DNA of 64,000 nucleotides from Mucilaginibacter sp. (GCA_031292485.1 JARLHA010000003.1:124001-188000); one strand, 5' to 3'. Counted from the stretch's first letter, positions 17,511 through 26,911 are shown. Made by a program: numbers and translations. Notes: generated by a model not told the origin, from the sequence alone.

Positions 17511-18262
17511 TGAAAAAGATCTTAGAGTTACATGATATAACGCGGGAGTTCCAGATGGGTTCTGAAATTGTGCGGGCACTAAAAGGCGTAAGTTTTGATG
17601 TATTTGCCGGTGAGTTTGTAACCATTATGGGCAGTAGCGGCTCGGGTAAAACAACCTTGCTGAATACCCTGGGCTGCCTGGATAAACCCAGCAGCGGGAA
17701 TTACCTGCTTGACGGAGTATCTGTGCGGGAACGGAGCAGGGATGAATTGGCCAAGCTTCGAAATGAGAAGATCGGTTTTGTATTTCAGGCCTATAACCTG
17801 CTGCCGCGTACCACGGCTTTGGAGAATGTTGAACTACCGTTGTTTTATAATCCAACTGTAACGGCGGCAGATCGCCGCGAAAGGGCCGCAGCCGCCCTGA
17901 ATGCTGTAAAACTGGGCGACCGGATGAATCACCTGCCTAACGAAATGTCAGGCGGGCAGCAGCAGCGGGTGGCTATTGCCCGTGCACTGGTGAACGAGCC
18001 GGTGATGATCCTGGCCGACGAAGCTACCGGTAACCTGGATACCCGCACATCCTACGAAATTATGGCTTTGATGCAGGACCTGAATCAAAGCCATGGCAAA
18101 ACGATCGTTTTTGTGACCCACGAACCGGACATCGCGGCTTTCAGCAGCCGTACAATCACGCTTCGGGATGGCCGCGTGGTAAAAGATCAGGTTAACCAGC
18201 AGGTACGTTCAGCCAAAGAAATGTTGGCCGCCTTACCCCAAACAGAAGATTACCACGTATGA
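17510..18262 (+). CDS. MacB-type ABC transporter ATP-binding subunit
   Basis: 250 aa. Walker [10 protein letters not shown] at 41-49, Q-loop [10 protein letters not shown], signature MSGGQQQRV at 146-154, Walker [10 protein letters not shown] at 166-174, and H-loop in VTHEPD. Closest to the LolD/MacB group, which drives extrusion of lipoproteins, peptides or macrolides without transport through the ABC domain itself. Separate from its permease, whose start overlaps this stop codon (ATGA), whereas in E. coli MacB the two are fused. Confidence 0.93.
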   Translation: MKKILELHDITREFQMGSEIVRALKGVSFDVFAGEFVTIMGSSGSGKTTLLNTLGCLDKPSSGNYLLDGVSVRERSRDELAKLRNEKIGFVFQAYNLLPRTTALENVELPLFYNPTVTAADRRERAAAALNAVKLGDRMNHLPNEMSGGQQQRVAIARALVNEPVMILADEATGNLDTRTSYEIMALMQDLNQSHGKTIVFVTHEPDIAAFSSRTITLRDGRVVKDQVNQQVRSAKEMLAALPQTEDYHV

Positions 18263-19479
18263 AAGTTTTAAATCTGATCAGGCTCGCGCTGTTGGCCCTG
18301 CAACGCAATAAGTTAAGGGCTGTACTTACCATGCTGGGCATCATCATCGGCGTGGCCGCAGTAATTACCATCGGTGCTATCGGCGCCGGCTCAACGGCTA
18401 GTGTCCATAATTCACTGTCCAGCATGGGTTCCAACCTGATCATGGTGATGCCCAATAGCAATGCGCCGGGCGGCGCACGTTTGCAGGGCGCCAATGTGGA
18501 AACCCTGACCGAAAAAGACCTTACCGCCTTAAAAAAGGAAGCAACATATATTAATGCCATATCGCCCTCATCACAATCCAAAGGCCAGGCGATCAATGGT
18601 TCGCTTAACTGGCCTACCACCATTGAAGGCGTGAACCAGGATTATCTTGCCATCAAAAACATATCGCTCAGAGACGGTAAAATGTTTTCAGACAGGGATG
18701 TACACACTTACGGGAAAGTTTGCCTGCTGGGCCAAACCGTGGTAGATAATATATTCCCAAAAGGGGTTGATCCGGTCGGCAAGATCATCCGCTTTAAGAA
18801 AATTCCTTTCCAGGTCATCGGCATACTCAATAAAAAAGGGCAAAACACTTTTGGGCAGGATCAGGACGATATTATCCTGGCGCCCTACACCACTGTTCAG
18901 AAACGGATCATCGCATCCATCTATTTTGGAAGCTTTAATGCCTCGGCCAAATCCGAAAACCTGTCGCAGGCTGCAGCTGACGAAATGGAGAAGATCCTGC
19001 GTAAAACGCACCGGCTCCGCTCAACCGAAGACAATGATTTTACGGTGCGCACCCAGGCCGAACTCATACAGACCCTGAGCTCGATCACCACGCTGCTAAC
19101 CGCATTACTAACCGCCATAGCAGCTATATCATTGGTCATTGGTGGCATTGGTATCATGAATATCATGTACGTTTCGGTAACCGAACGTACCAAAGAGATC
19201 GGCCTGCGCATGGCGATCGGGGCACGCGGCAGGGATATCCTTAGCCAGTTTTTAACCGAAGCTATCCTCATCAGCGTTACCGGCGGCCTTATCGGTATTC
19301 TCATTGGGGAAACCCTGGCCTTTGTGATCGCCAATGCGCTGAAATGGGAGCCTATTATTGATAAAGCATCTATCATGGAAGCATTTGGCTTCTGCACACT
19401 GATCGGGGTTTTCTTTGGCTACTACCCGGCCCTGAAAGCTTCCCGGCTTGACCCGATAGAGGCGTTGCGATATGAATAA
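18259..19479 (+). CDS. MacB/FtsX-like ABC transporter permease
   Basis: 406 aa. Topology of one N-terminal TM helix (about 16-40, MLGIIIGVAAVITIGAIG), a large MacB_PCD periplasmic domain (about 45-280), then three TM helices in the FtsX domain, with RTKEIGLRMAIGAR as the conserved coupling helix loop. Acts with the ATPase and MacA-like adaptor in a mechanotransmission efflux pump. The C-terminus (PALKASRLDPIEALRYE) is typical. Substrate unknown. Confidence 0.93.
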   Translation: MKVLNLIRLALLALQRNKLRAVLTMLGIIIGVAAVITIGAIGAGSTASVHNSLSSMGSNLIMVMPNSNAPGGARLQGANVETLTEKDLTALKKEATYINAISPSSQSKGQAINGSLNWPTTIEGVNQDYLAIKNISLRDGKMFSDRDVHTYGKVCLLGQTVVDNIFPKGVDPVGKIIRFKKIPFQVIGILNKKGQNTFGQDQDDIILAPYTTVQKRIIASIYFGSFNASAKSENLSQAAADEMEKILRKTHRLRSTEDNDFTVRTQAELIQTLSSITTLLTALLTAIAAISLVIGGIGIMNIMYVSVTERTKEIGLRMAIGARGRDILSQFLTEAILISVTGGLIGILIGETLAFVIANALKWEPIIDKASIMEAFGFCTLIGVFFGYYPALKASRLDPIEALRYE

Positions 19480-19514
19480 ATTAATCAAATAATTACCAAT
19501 AAATCCTAAAAGCA

Positions 19515-19868
19515 ATGAAAATTAAAAAACTGATTCTCGCCCTGATGGCCATGGCCATTGTAACTTTCGTTTACGCTGCAACTGATATCAGCGGCCATTG
19601 GGCCGGTTCTATTAACGGGCAAATGGAAGTTTCCTATGATTTTAAAGTGGACGGGCAAAAGCTAAGCGGCAGCACGAAAGGTCCCGACGGGAACACAGTT
19701 CAATTAACCGATGGTTGGTTTAAAGATGACAGCTTAGCCTTTACCCTACCCATCATGGACCAGCAGTTTAAAATGACCGGCAAGGTAAAAAGCGCTGATC
19801 AGATCGTATTATACATGAAAGGTGGCCCGATGGGCGACATGAGTTATACGATCAATAGGGCGAAATAA
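19515..19868 (+). CDS. Small secreted protein of unknown function
   Basis: 117 aa with a signal peptide (MKIKKLILALMAMAIVTFVYA). The mature part of about 95 residues looks like an all-beta, lipocalin-like fold: ISGHWAGSINGQMEVSYDFKVDGQKL, then GKVKSADQIVLYMKGGP. Similar small proteins are sometimes mislabelled as glycoside hydrolases in Bacteroidota; no catalytic motif is visible. It follows the permease gene by 35 bp and probably ends the efflux operon, so it might be an envelope stress or cargo protein of the pump. Confidence 0.7.
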   Translation: MKIKKLILALMAMAIVTFVYAATDISGHWAGSINGQMEVSYDFKVDGQKLSGSTKGPDGNTVQLTDGWFKDDSLAFTLPIMDQQFKMTGKVKSADQIVLYMKGGPMGDMSYTINRAK

Positions 19869-19870
19869 AT

Positions 19871-20599
19871 TCAGGAACCAGGCTGACGCCAGCTTTTCAT
19901 GAAATTACCGAATGCCTCCCGGTAAGGTTCAGATACCGGGATGGCAGCACGGCCAACCTGCACGGATGTTTTGGTTACGGCTGTCACCTTATCGATGGCC
20001 ACAATGAACGAACGGTGCAGCCGTATAAAATGGCTGGTTGGTAGTTTTTGTTCTGCCACTTTTAATGTCATCAGTGTTATTACCGGTTTTGGTTGGTTTT
20101 CTAAAAATATCTTGATATAGTCAGACATGCTTTCCACGTACAGAATCTGTGCCATATCGATCCTTATCAGTTGGTAATTGGAATATACGTGAAGATACTG
20201 CGGCTGGCTATCTTGCTCCAGCAATGAAAAATATTCCATCGCACGGTTGGCGGCACGGGTAAAATCAGCAAAACTGAAGGGTTTTAACAGGTAATCCAGT
20301 GCGGCCAGCTTGTGCCCTTCCAGCGCGTACCGATCAAAAGCGGTTGTAAAAACAATGCGTACCGAACGCCGGTTGTCACCCTGGTCAACCATACCGGCAA
20401 ACTCCAGCCCGTTCAGGTCGGCCATCTTGATGTCTAAAAATACAAGCTGCACTTCGGGGTGTTCATTTAGAACGGTCATGGCCGTCATTGCACTGGAACA
20501 TTTACTAACCAGTTGCAGGAACGGGGTCTTAGCTACATAAGCGGCGATCATTTCTAAAGCCACCGGCTCATCATCAACGGCGATACAGTGAATGGTCAT
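19871..20599 (-). CDS. LytTR-family response regulator
   Basis: 242 aa. Receiver domain with acidic pocket Asp9/Asp10 and phosphoacceptor Asp56 (FLDIKM), followed by a LytTR DNA-binding domain from about 137 (YLHVYSNYQLIRIDMAQILYVESMSDYIKIF ... FIRLHRSFIVAIDKV). Its start overlaps the histidine kinase stop by ATGA. It converges tail to tail with the efflux operon, with two bases between stop codons, which makes the pump a plausible but unproven target. Confidence 0.93.
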   Translation of the reverse strand: MTIHCIAVDDEPVALEMIAAYVAKTPFLQLVSKCSSAMTAMTVLNEHPEVQLVFLDIKMADLNGLEFAGMVDQGDNRRSVRIVFTTAFDRYALEGHKLAALDYLLKPFSFADFTRAANRAMEYFSLLEQDSQPQYLHVYSNYQLIRIDMAQILYVESMSDYIKIFLENQPKPVITLMTLKVAEQKLPTSHFIRLHRSFIVAIDKVTAVTKTSVQVGRAAIPVSEPYREAFGNFMKSWRQPGS

Positions 20600-21666
20600 G
20601 TCAAAGATATTTGAAGTTCGATCCTGAATTCCTGAAGTTCGTGGTCTTCTTTAACAGTGAGCTTATATTTGCCCGGATAGATCAGATCCAGACGGCGGCG
20701 CGTATTGGCCAGGCCGATCCCGCTGCCCTCGTCCGTTTCCTTTGCGGGTTCTGCAAATAAAGTATTACGCACCACAAAGCGTAGCATTCCCAGGCATAAC
20801 TTCGCCGATATATAGATATGGCTGGGCTGTACCGTACTGATGCCATGCTTAAAAGCATTTTCTACAAAAGGTAATAGCAGCATCGGTGCCAAAGGGGCGT
20901 CAATCGGGCCTTCTGGCCGGTTGAAAACGACCTGGACATGCTCAGGCAGGCGCAATTGCATTAACTGGCGATAACTGTCGATAAGGTGTAGCTCTTTTTC
21001 GAGGGTGGTTGATTGCTGCCGGGTATCGTATAAGACATAGCGCATCATATGAGACAGCGTGTAAATAGCTTCACGGGCGCGGTCTGTATCAATCTCGGTG
21101 AGTCCGTAAATAGTATGTAATACGTTGAAAAAGAAATGAGGGTTGATCTGTGAACGTAAAACGGCCAGTTCGCCTGCGATGCGGTCATTTTCCAGGGCTT
21201 TCTCCTTTAACAGGTCGGCCTGTACTTTCCGGCTGACCGATATAATGATGGCGATACCGATGACGATCATGGTAATGATCATGATACTAAGGTCGCCTAC
21301 CGGGGTATAACGATCATCAATCGGAGGATGTCCCGGGGCAAACCTGCGGAGCAAGCCCGGCAGGTCCATCAGTTTATCGGCCTGGTGGTTTAAAAGCGGA
21401 GCGGCGATGCAGATCAGGAAAACGAGCAGTGCGAAAGTCCCACCGCTGTTGTTATAAAGCAGTTTGGGAATGAGTACCCGGAGATGAAGGTAAAATATAC
21501 CTACGAGGGAAGCATATAAGGCTAATTGCTTGGTCCATATTTGTATGGGTAGAGACGAAGTAATCGTCAGTGGAATGCAGGTAAATACCAATAGCCCCAG
21601 CAACACGGCAAAATGCACCGAGAAGATCAGGGAACGCAAACGGGTAATTTTAGCGAGAGATAACAC
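20596..21666 (-). CDS. LytS/YpdA-like sensor histidine kinase
   Basis: 356 aa. Four predicted TM helices in the first 145 residues with very short loops, then a His_kinase domain with QINPHFFFNVLHTI (phosphorylated His177) and a C-terminal HATPase with NAFKHG and GSGIGLANTRRRL. This is the usual partner of LytTR regulators. No ATG is available near the N-terminus; the frame is open only from a stop shortly upstream, so a GTG at 21666 is the best start. Confidence 0.9.
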   Translation of the reverse strand: MLSLAKITRLRSLIFSVHFAVLLGLLVFTCIPLTITSSLPIQIWTKQLALYASLVGIFYLHLRVLIPKLLYNNSGGTFALLVFLICIAAPLLNHQADKLMDLPGLLRRFAPGHPPIDDRYTPVGDLSIMIITMIVIGIAIIISVSRKVQADLLKEKALENDRIAGELAVLRSQINPHFFFNVLHTIYGLTEIDTDRAREAIYTLSHMMRYVLYDTRQQSTTLEKELHLIDSYRQLMQLRLPEHVQVVFNRPEGPIDAPLAPMLLLPFVENAFKHGISTVQPSHIYISAKLCLGMLRFVVRNTLFAEPAKETDEGSGIGLANTRRRLDLIYPGKYKLTVKEDHELQEFRIELQISLT

Positions 21667-21798
21667 AGCTACAAATTACCGCCTTTTAATTTCAAATCCA
21701 AAGTTGCCTTATCCATGCCATGGATGTTTCTAAAGGAACATATCGCCTTTCCGTCGATACTCCTTCCTAAACAGGTCCCGAATGTATTATTTGCATGA

Positions 21799-22044
21799 AT
21801 GAATACCCCACAAAAACTCAAAGACGAGGCAAGAGAATTACAGATCAGGCGCCAGATATGGCGGGCTTTCTTCTTGCTGGCAGAGCCTATCGATCCGGAA
21901 TCTCTTATTGTTCGATTAAAAGCTACCGGTTTAATAATCGAACGTGGCCTGGTGTACAGTACGTTGACTTTGTTAATCGAGTATGGTTTTGCGGAGCGGA
22001 ACCGTAACGAAGAAATAGGTATCACCTACTACCGATGCCGTTGA
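21799..22044 (+). CDS. Mini Fur-like winged-helix protein
   Basis: 81 aa, starting at the second of two overlapping ATGs (21795 is out of frame). The sequence fits only the N-terminal winged helix of the Fur/PerR family: IRRQIWRAFFLLAEPIDPESLIVRLKATG then ERGLVYSTLTLLIEYGFAER, in which xxVYxTLxxLxxxGF is the recognition-helix signature. The C-terminal dimerization domain and its metal-binding His/Cys residues are missing; the protein ends in YYRCR. It may be a stand-alone small DNA-binding protein or a truncated Fur. Divergent from the histidine kinase, with 132 bp between the starts. Confidence 0.55.
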   Translation: MNTPQKLKDEARELQIRRQIWRAFFLLAEPIDPESLIVRLKATGLIIERGLVYSTLTLLIEYGFAERNRNEEIGITYYRCR

Positions 22045-22062
22045 TCGGCCCTGTATTATGTC

Positions 22063-22369
22063 ATGTTGTTTAAAGATGCCTTGGACGCAAATTACAAAAG
22101 TAAAAAGCAGGTAAGTTTTTATGCAGAAAAAATACTCATTACAGAAAAACGTCTTAACCAGGCTACAACCAGGCTTCTGTCCCCCCAGAGAGTTTATTGA
22201 CGACCGGGTTATGCTGGAGGCGAAACGGCTTTTAGCACATACCACCGAAAGTATAAAAGCGATTGGCTTTGATTTGGGTTTTGATGAGCCGCCAAATTTT
22301 TTTAAATATTTCAGGAAACATGGTCATTTGCCCCCTGCTGAATTCCGAAAGAAAAACAAGCAGGACTAA
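22063..22369 (+). pseudogene. AraC-family regulator fragment with a frameshift
   Basis: From 22063 the frame reads MLFKDALDANYK ... YAEKILITEKRLNQATTRLLSP, the start of an AraC C-terminal HTH domain. It then shifts at a run of six C residues (22180-22185) into the frame REFIDDRVMLEAKRLLAHT ... PPNFFKYFRKHGHLPPAEFR, the end of the same domain. Removing one C restores a single reading frame. The N-terminal cupin sensor domain is absent. The unit is therefore a truncated and frameshifted remnant, unless the extra C is a sequencing error, in which case a short HTH-only protein of about 102 residues exists. Confidence 0.75.
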
Positions 22370-22433
22370 ATGTATCATTTAAAGTAGCATTTTCACCTTT
22401 CTAACGCGTTCTATAGTTCAGACCTTTGTTGAT

Positions 22434-22479
22434 AAAGGTAAGCGCAATTACGCGTTCCTCAAGATTTATGTTGATAAGG
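22434..22479. repeat. 46-bp repeat, copy B (decayed promoter copy)
   Basis: Same orientation as 14604-14649 with 5 mismatches. On the minus strand it keeps TTG and the 19-nt spacer, but its -7 box is TACCTTTA. It lies in a 291-bp stretch between the AraC fragment and the intact AraC gene that otherwise shows no convincing gene. Confidence 0.7.
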
Positions 22480-22660
22480 ACTATTCTGATTCGGGAATCC
22501 GGATTGGTGAGGCTGACAAAGGTCGGCAGAAATACCACCAATGCCTATATGTCGGTGTTCAGGCAGCATTTCAATAAACTGGTGGTCAAAGGTGTCATTG
22601 AAACTTTGCCGTTCATTAGCTTTAAGATCATTGAAGAAGAGGATTCTGAGCAAACAACCC

Positions 22661-23533
22661 TTACCATCGGTTTTGCTTTTTATACTCCCCCGGCGTGAGA
22701 CTTGTTACCTTCTTAAAAATTTTAGAAAAATGAGGTAAATTTTCAAATCCGGTTCTTTCTGCAATTTCAGCATAAGACAAACTGGTGGCTGCAATTAAAT
22801 ATTGTGCACGTTCGATCCGCTTTTCATGCAAATAGGTCAATGGTCTTTGTCCTGTATATTTAAAAAACAGTCTTGAAAAATAATCCTGATGCAGGTTTGC
22901 CCGACTGGCTAAATAGCTAACAGTCAATTTTTCCTTCAGGTTTAATTGGATGTACCTCGTTGCGTCTAAAATTTTTGAAGGAACAGTGTCGGTAGCAGTA
23001 TTCTTAAACTGGCGCGAATTCAAGAAGCGGGAAATCAATTGGAGTATTATGCCCTGCGTTTCAAAATAGACAGAATCATTAACAATATTATTGAGTTCCT
23101 GGTGGCTTTTGTAATACTTAGTCTTTTCATAAATAGTTGGGTTGTCTGAACGGTTAATACCTCTGCCAGGATTTATGTCCAATAACTTCCTGAAGTTTAT
23201 AACATCGGTATTGGAGGCAGTAACCTTTATAACCTTTCTATTATTCTCAAAAATTGAGATTCCCTCCGTAGATTCCTCAAAAAAATGAAGAAAATACTGG
23301 CTCAAATATGCTTTGCAGGAGAGATGGCATAAAGTAAAACTTGGAATAATGTACAAATGGCCCTTTTCAAGCGTAATCTTTTCTTCATTGGTCGAAACAA
23401 ACCCCTCCCCTTCATCAATATAATAAATCCGAAAATACGGACTGATCACGTTGTTATAGTTCCAACTTTCATTCAGTTTGACATAATCAGCGTGTAATAA
23501 CGAAAAATTATGGCCTAATAATCTTTTGCTCAT
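22661..23533 (-). CDS. AraC-family transcriptional regulator
   Basis: 290 aa. The N-terminal half is a cupin-like sensor (ISPYFRIYYIDEGEG ... LEKGHLYIIPSFTLCHL); the C-terminal 100 residues hold two helix-turn-helix motifs (KLTVSYLASRANLHQDYFSRLFFKYTG and LSYAEIAERTGFENLPHFSKIFKK). Divergently oriented from the fucose block with a 272-bp shared intergenic region, so it is the likely local regulator responding to a sugar, perhaps L-fucose. The inducer is inferred only from context. Confidence 0.9.
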   Translation of the reverse strand: MSKRLLGHNFSLLHADYVKLNESWNYNNVISPYFRIYYIDEGEGFVSTNEEKITLEKGHLYIIPSFTLCHLSCKAYLSQYFLHFFEESTEGISIFENNRKVIKVTASNTDVINFRKLLDINPGRGINRSDNPTIYEKTKYYKSHQELNNIVNDSVYFETQGIILQLISRFLNSRQFKNTATDTVPSKILDATRYIQLNLKEKLTVSYLASRANLHQDYFSRLFFKYTGQRPLTYLHEKRIERAQYLIAATSLSYAEIAERTGFENLPHFSKIFKKVTSLTPGEYKKQNRW

Positions 23534-23805
23534 AGCATGAACTTCAAATATCGGAAAAAGTCGGATTTATATAAAACAAAGTCTATTTAATACAAGGATT
23601 AACATAAGGCCGATCAATAAATTTGTTCCCAGCCAATTTCACCTATTATAAGTATGCAATATGATTACATCACTTCCCAAAAATGTAGCGATATTTAAAT
23701 ATCCCTTCGAATTTTGGCGGGAATTAGAAAACAACCAACTAATTGAGGTAGATTTTGTGTCCTGACTTCGACGGGGCATCGCCCGACAAAATTAACAGAA
23801 CGAAC

Positions 23806-24822
23806 ATGAAAACTTTAGTATGCACAAAACCTGGTGAGTTTAAGTATGCCACCAGAGAAATACCTCAACTGCAACCGGGGCAAGCCGTCATAAAAATTAA
23901 ACGAATCGGAATTTGCGGCACCGATTTGCATGCTTTCGAAGGAACCCAGCCGTATTTTGAATATCCACGCATTTTAGGTCATGAGCTTTCTGGCGAATTA
24001 ATTGCATTCGACGATGCCCCTGGCTTTGAGATCGGCGAAAGCGTAACCTTCATCCCCTATTTCTATTGTGGAAAATGTATTGCCTGCCGTAACGGGAAAC
24101 AAAATGCCTGCGTAAATATCAAAGTTTGTGGTGTGCATCAGGACGGAGGAATGGCCGAATATTATGCTGTTCCATCCTATTCTTTAGTTCATGGTGAAGG
24201 TTTGAGCTTTGATGCATTAGCATTAATTGAACCATTAGCCATTGGCGCGCATGGCGTAAAAAAAGCTGGGATAACAAAGGATGAATTTGTTTTAGTAATA
24301 GGTGCAGGCCCCATCGGGTTGGGAACTATGGAGTTTGCCCGGATTGCAGGAGCAAAAGTAATTGCCCTCGACGTCAACAGCGAGCGATTGAGGTTTTGTA
24401 AAGAAAAATTGAAAGTCGAACACGTTATTAACGCAACAGACCCAGACGTTATAGCGCAACTGAAATATATCACCAATGACGACATGCCAACGGTGGTAAT
24501 TGACGCAACCGGGAATTTAAAAGCGATCAACAATGCGTTTCAATACATGGCCCATGGGGCACGATATGTTTTGATCGGATTGCAGAAAGGAGAGATCTGT
24601 TTCAGCCACCCTGAGTTTCACAAACGGGAAGCAACACTCATGAGCAGCCGGAATGCAACAAGAGAAGACTTTGAGCATGTGGTTTCCTCAATGAAAAACA
24701 AGTTAGTCGATCCCACTACTTACATCACACACCGGGTTTCTTTTGATCAGGTGAAAGATGAATTTGAAGGATGGTTGAATCCAGCCAGGGGTGTAATAAA
24801 AGCAATGGTGGAAATAGTTTGA
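23806..24822 (+). CDS. Zinc-dependent alcohol/polyol dehydrogenase (sugar catabolism)
   Basis: 338 aa from the ATG at 23806; an in-frame TTG at 23755 would add 17 residues with no family similarity. Medium-chain dehydrogenase: catalytic zinc ligands Cys37 (GICGTD) and His59-Glu60 (LGHE), a structural zinc loop with Cys88, Cys91, Cys94 and Cys102, and a Rossmann NAD motif VIGAGPIGLG at 164-173. First gene of a three-gene + strand unit with a mutarotase and an alpha-L-fucosidase, so it likely oxidizes L-fucose or a product of it; threonine or sorbitol dehydrogenase activity cannot be excluded. Confidence 0.88.
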   Translation: MKTLVCTKPGEFKYATREIPQLQPGQAVIKIKRIGICGTDLHAFEGTQPYFEYPRILGHELSGELIAFDDAPGFEIGESVTFIPYFYCGKCIACRNGKQNACVNIKVCGVHQDGGMAEYYAVPSYSLVHGEGLSFDALALIEPLAIGAHGVKKAGITKDEFVLVIGAGPIGLGTMEFARIAGAKVIALDVNSERLRFCKEKLKVEHVINATDPDVIAQLKYITNDDMPTVVIDATGNLKAINNAFQYMAHGARYVLIGLQKGEICFSHPEFHKREATLMSSRNATREDFEHVVSSMKNKLVDPTTYITHRVSFDQVKDEFEGWLNPARGVIKAMVEIV

Positions 24823-24868
24823 TCATTTTTCGCCCTTAAATTAACCGTTCCATAAAAATTGAATAAAA

Positions 24869-25204
24869 ATGAAAAAATATTGCCTGGCTGTTGACCTGGT
24901 AGATAATCCGGAACTGATTGCCGAATATGAAAACTGGCACAAAAAAGAAAATGCATGGTCTGAGATCATGAAAAGCATTACTGATTCAGGTATCTATAAT
25001 ATGGAAATTTACCGGACGGGAAACCGGCTGTTCATGATCATGGAAACTGAGGATAGCTTTAGCTTTGAACGCAAAGCCAATATGGATAGCGCCAACCAAA
25101 AGGTTCAGGAATGGGAACAATTGATGTGGAAGTTTCAGCAACCATTGCCTTGGGCAAAAAAAGGAGAGAAATGGATTTTGATGGACAAGATTTTTCAATT
25201 ATAA
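24869..25204 (+). CDS. L-rhamnose/L-fucose mutarotase (RhaM family)
   Basis: 111 aa, cytoplasmic, full length for the family. EYENWHKKENAWSEIMKSITDSGI with catalytic-type His24 and Trp30 (family pattern HxxxxW), then YNMEIYRTGNRLFMIMETE and the C-terminal MDKIFQL. The family interconverts alpha and beta anomers of 6-deoxyhexoses. Because it lies between a dehydrogenase and a fucosidase gene, L-fucose is the more likely substrate than L-rhamnose. Confidence 0.88.
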   Translation: MKKYCLAVDLVDNPELIAEYENWHKKENAWSEIMKSITDSGIYNMEIYRTGNRLFMIMETEDSFSFERKANMDSANQKVQEWEQLMWKFQQPLPWAKKGEKWILMDKIFQL

Positions 25205-25249
25205 TAATATTGCTTACTTTATTCAGTAAGCACTTATAAACCTCTTAAA

Positions 25250-26911
25250 ATGAAACGAAGAACATTAATTAAAGGAATGGCTGCCGCTTTGCCGTCGCTA
25301 TGGTTATCACAAGCATTGGGGAAAAATTCGTTTGGCGGCCAATTTTTAAATGAGCCCATTGAAAAAGGCCCGTTCACGCCCACATGGGAATCGTTACAGA
25401 ATTATCAGACGCCCGAGTGGTATCGCAACGCCAAGTTTGGCATGTGGGCACATTGGGGCCCGCAATGCCAGCCTGAAGCAGGTGACTGGTATGCGAGAGG
25501 CATGTACCAGGAAGGGTCATGGCAATATAAGCTGCATCTTCAGAAGTATGGACACCCCTCAAAGTTTGGATTCAAAGATGTGATCAATGTATGGAAAGCT
25601 GAGAACTGGAATCCTGAAGAACTGGTGAGTTTGTATAAAAGCGCGGGTGCACAATATTTCATGGCGCTGGCCAATCATCACGACAATTTTGACCTGTATG
25701 ATAGTAAATATCAAAACCAGTGGAACTCGACTAAGATTGGCCCAAACAAAGATTTGATTGGCGGTTGGGCAAAGGCAGCCAGAAATAACGGGCTTCCATT
25801 TGGCGTAAGCGTGCATGCCACACACGCATGGCGTTGGTATGAGGTGGCACAACGTTCAGACAAAACAGGCCCCTATGCAGGCATTCCTTATGATGGAAAA
25901 CTTACAAAAGCCGATGGAAAAGGAAAATGGTGGGAAGGATTGGATCCGCAAGCGTTATATGCACAAAATCACCCATTGAGCAAAGATAGTTTAGATGACA
26001 ATTCTATCGGCGGGCAATGGGGATGGGGTAATGGTGCCTACCCGCCCGACAAAGCCTATGTTGAAAAGTTTTATAACCGTACAATCGATCTGATCAATAA
26101 ATATAACCCCGATGTGGTTTATTTTGATGATTCACAACTCCCGCTTTGGCCGGTTAGCGATGCCGGCTTACGCATAGCAGCTCATTTATATAATAAGAGT
26201 ATTAAAGAGCATGGAGAACTTCGCGCTGTGCTGAATGGAAAAATACTGGATAAGGATCAACGTAAAGCAATGGTTTGGGATATTGAAAGAGGGCAAGCCA
26301 ACGAAATTCAACCGTTACCATGGCAAACCGATACCTGTATTGGCGGCTGGCATTATGACCGGGCATTATACGAACGCGATGGATACAAAACAGCAAAAAC
26401 CGTAATACAAACATTAGTTGATATTGTAGCCAAAAATGGCAACCTGATGTTGAATATCCCTGTTCGGGGCGATGGTACTATTGATGAAAAAGAAAGAAAG
26501 ATAGTTGAAGGAATTGGCAGATGGATGAAAGCGAACAGCGAGAGCATTTACGCTACAAGGCCATGGAAAATATTCGGCGAAGGGCCGGCACAAGAAGCAG
26601 CATCACAGCTAAGTGCACAAGGTTTCAATGAAGGGAAAGGGAAACCGTTTACGCATGAAGATATTCGCTTTGCAATAAAAGGCGATGCCCTTTATGCAAC
26701 AGCTATGGGCTGGCCCGAAAATGGGAAGCTGGTTATAAAAAGTTTGGCGAAGAATAACGAGTATTTTCCAAAGGAAATTCAAAAAATAGAATGGCTACCA
26801 ACAAAGCAATCTTTAACTTTTGAAAGGAATGAAAATGGTTTGACCATTTCGTTGCCTGAAAAAACTTCTGATGAATTGGCCTGCGCAAATGTGATAAAGA
26901 TTTTTTCATAA
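25250..26911 (+). CDS. GH29 alpha-L-fucosidase (exported)
   Basis: 553 aa. The N-terminus MKRRTLIKGMAAALPSLWLSQALG has a KRRTLIK motif compatible with Tat export. The catalytic TIM barrel shows NAKFGMWAHWGPQ near 60-72, ALANHHDNFDLYDSKYQ, and the nucleophile region NPDVVYFDDSQ with predicted Asp293. Releases terminal L-fucose from oligosaccharides, probably in the periplasm, and feeds the mutarotase and dehydrogenase encoded upstream. Final gene of the + strand fucose block; followed by a strong hairpin. Confidence 0.92.
   Translation: MKRRTLIKGMAAALPSLWLSQALGKNSFGGQFLNEPIEKGPFTPTWESLQNYQTPEWYRNAKFGMWAHWGPQCQPEAGDWYARGMYQEGSWQYKLHLQKYGHPSKFGFKDVINVWKAENWNPEELVSLYKSAGAQYFMALANHHDNFDLYDSKYQNQWNSTKIGPNKDLIGGWAKAARNNGLPFGVSVHATHAWRWYEVAQRSDKTGPYAGIPYDGKLTKADGKGKWWEGLDPQALYAQNHPLSKDSLDDNSIGGQWGWGNGAYPPDKAYVEKFYNRTIDLINKYNPDVVYFDDSQLPLWPVSDAGLRIAAHLYNKSIKEHGELRAVLNGKILDKDQRKAMVWDIERGQANEIQPLPWQTDTCIGGWHYDRALYERDGYKTAKTVIQTLVDIVAKNGNLMLNIPVRGDGTIDEKERKIVEGIGRWMKANSESIYATRPWKIFGEGPAQEAASQLSAQGFNEGKGKPFTHEDIRFAIKGDALYATAMGWPENGKLVIKSLAKNNEYFPKEIQKIEWLPTKQSLTFERNENGLTISLPEKTSDELACANVIKIFS

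Noticed and set aside
22426..22698. 90-codon + strand frame
   Set aside because: It overlaps the repeat copy and the 3' end of the intact AraC gene, has no family signature, and its start lies in the promoter-like repeat.
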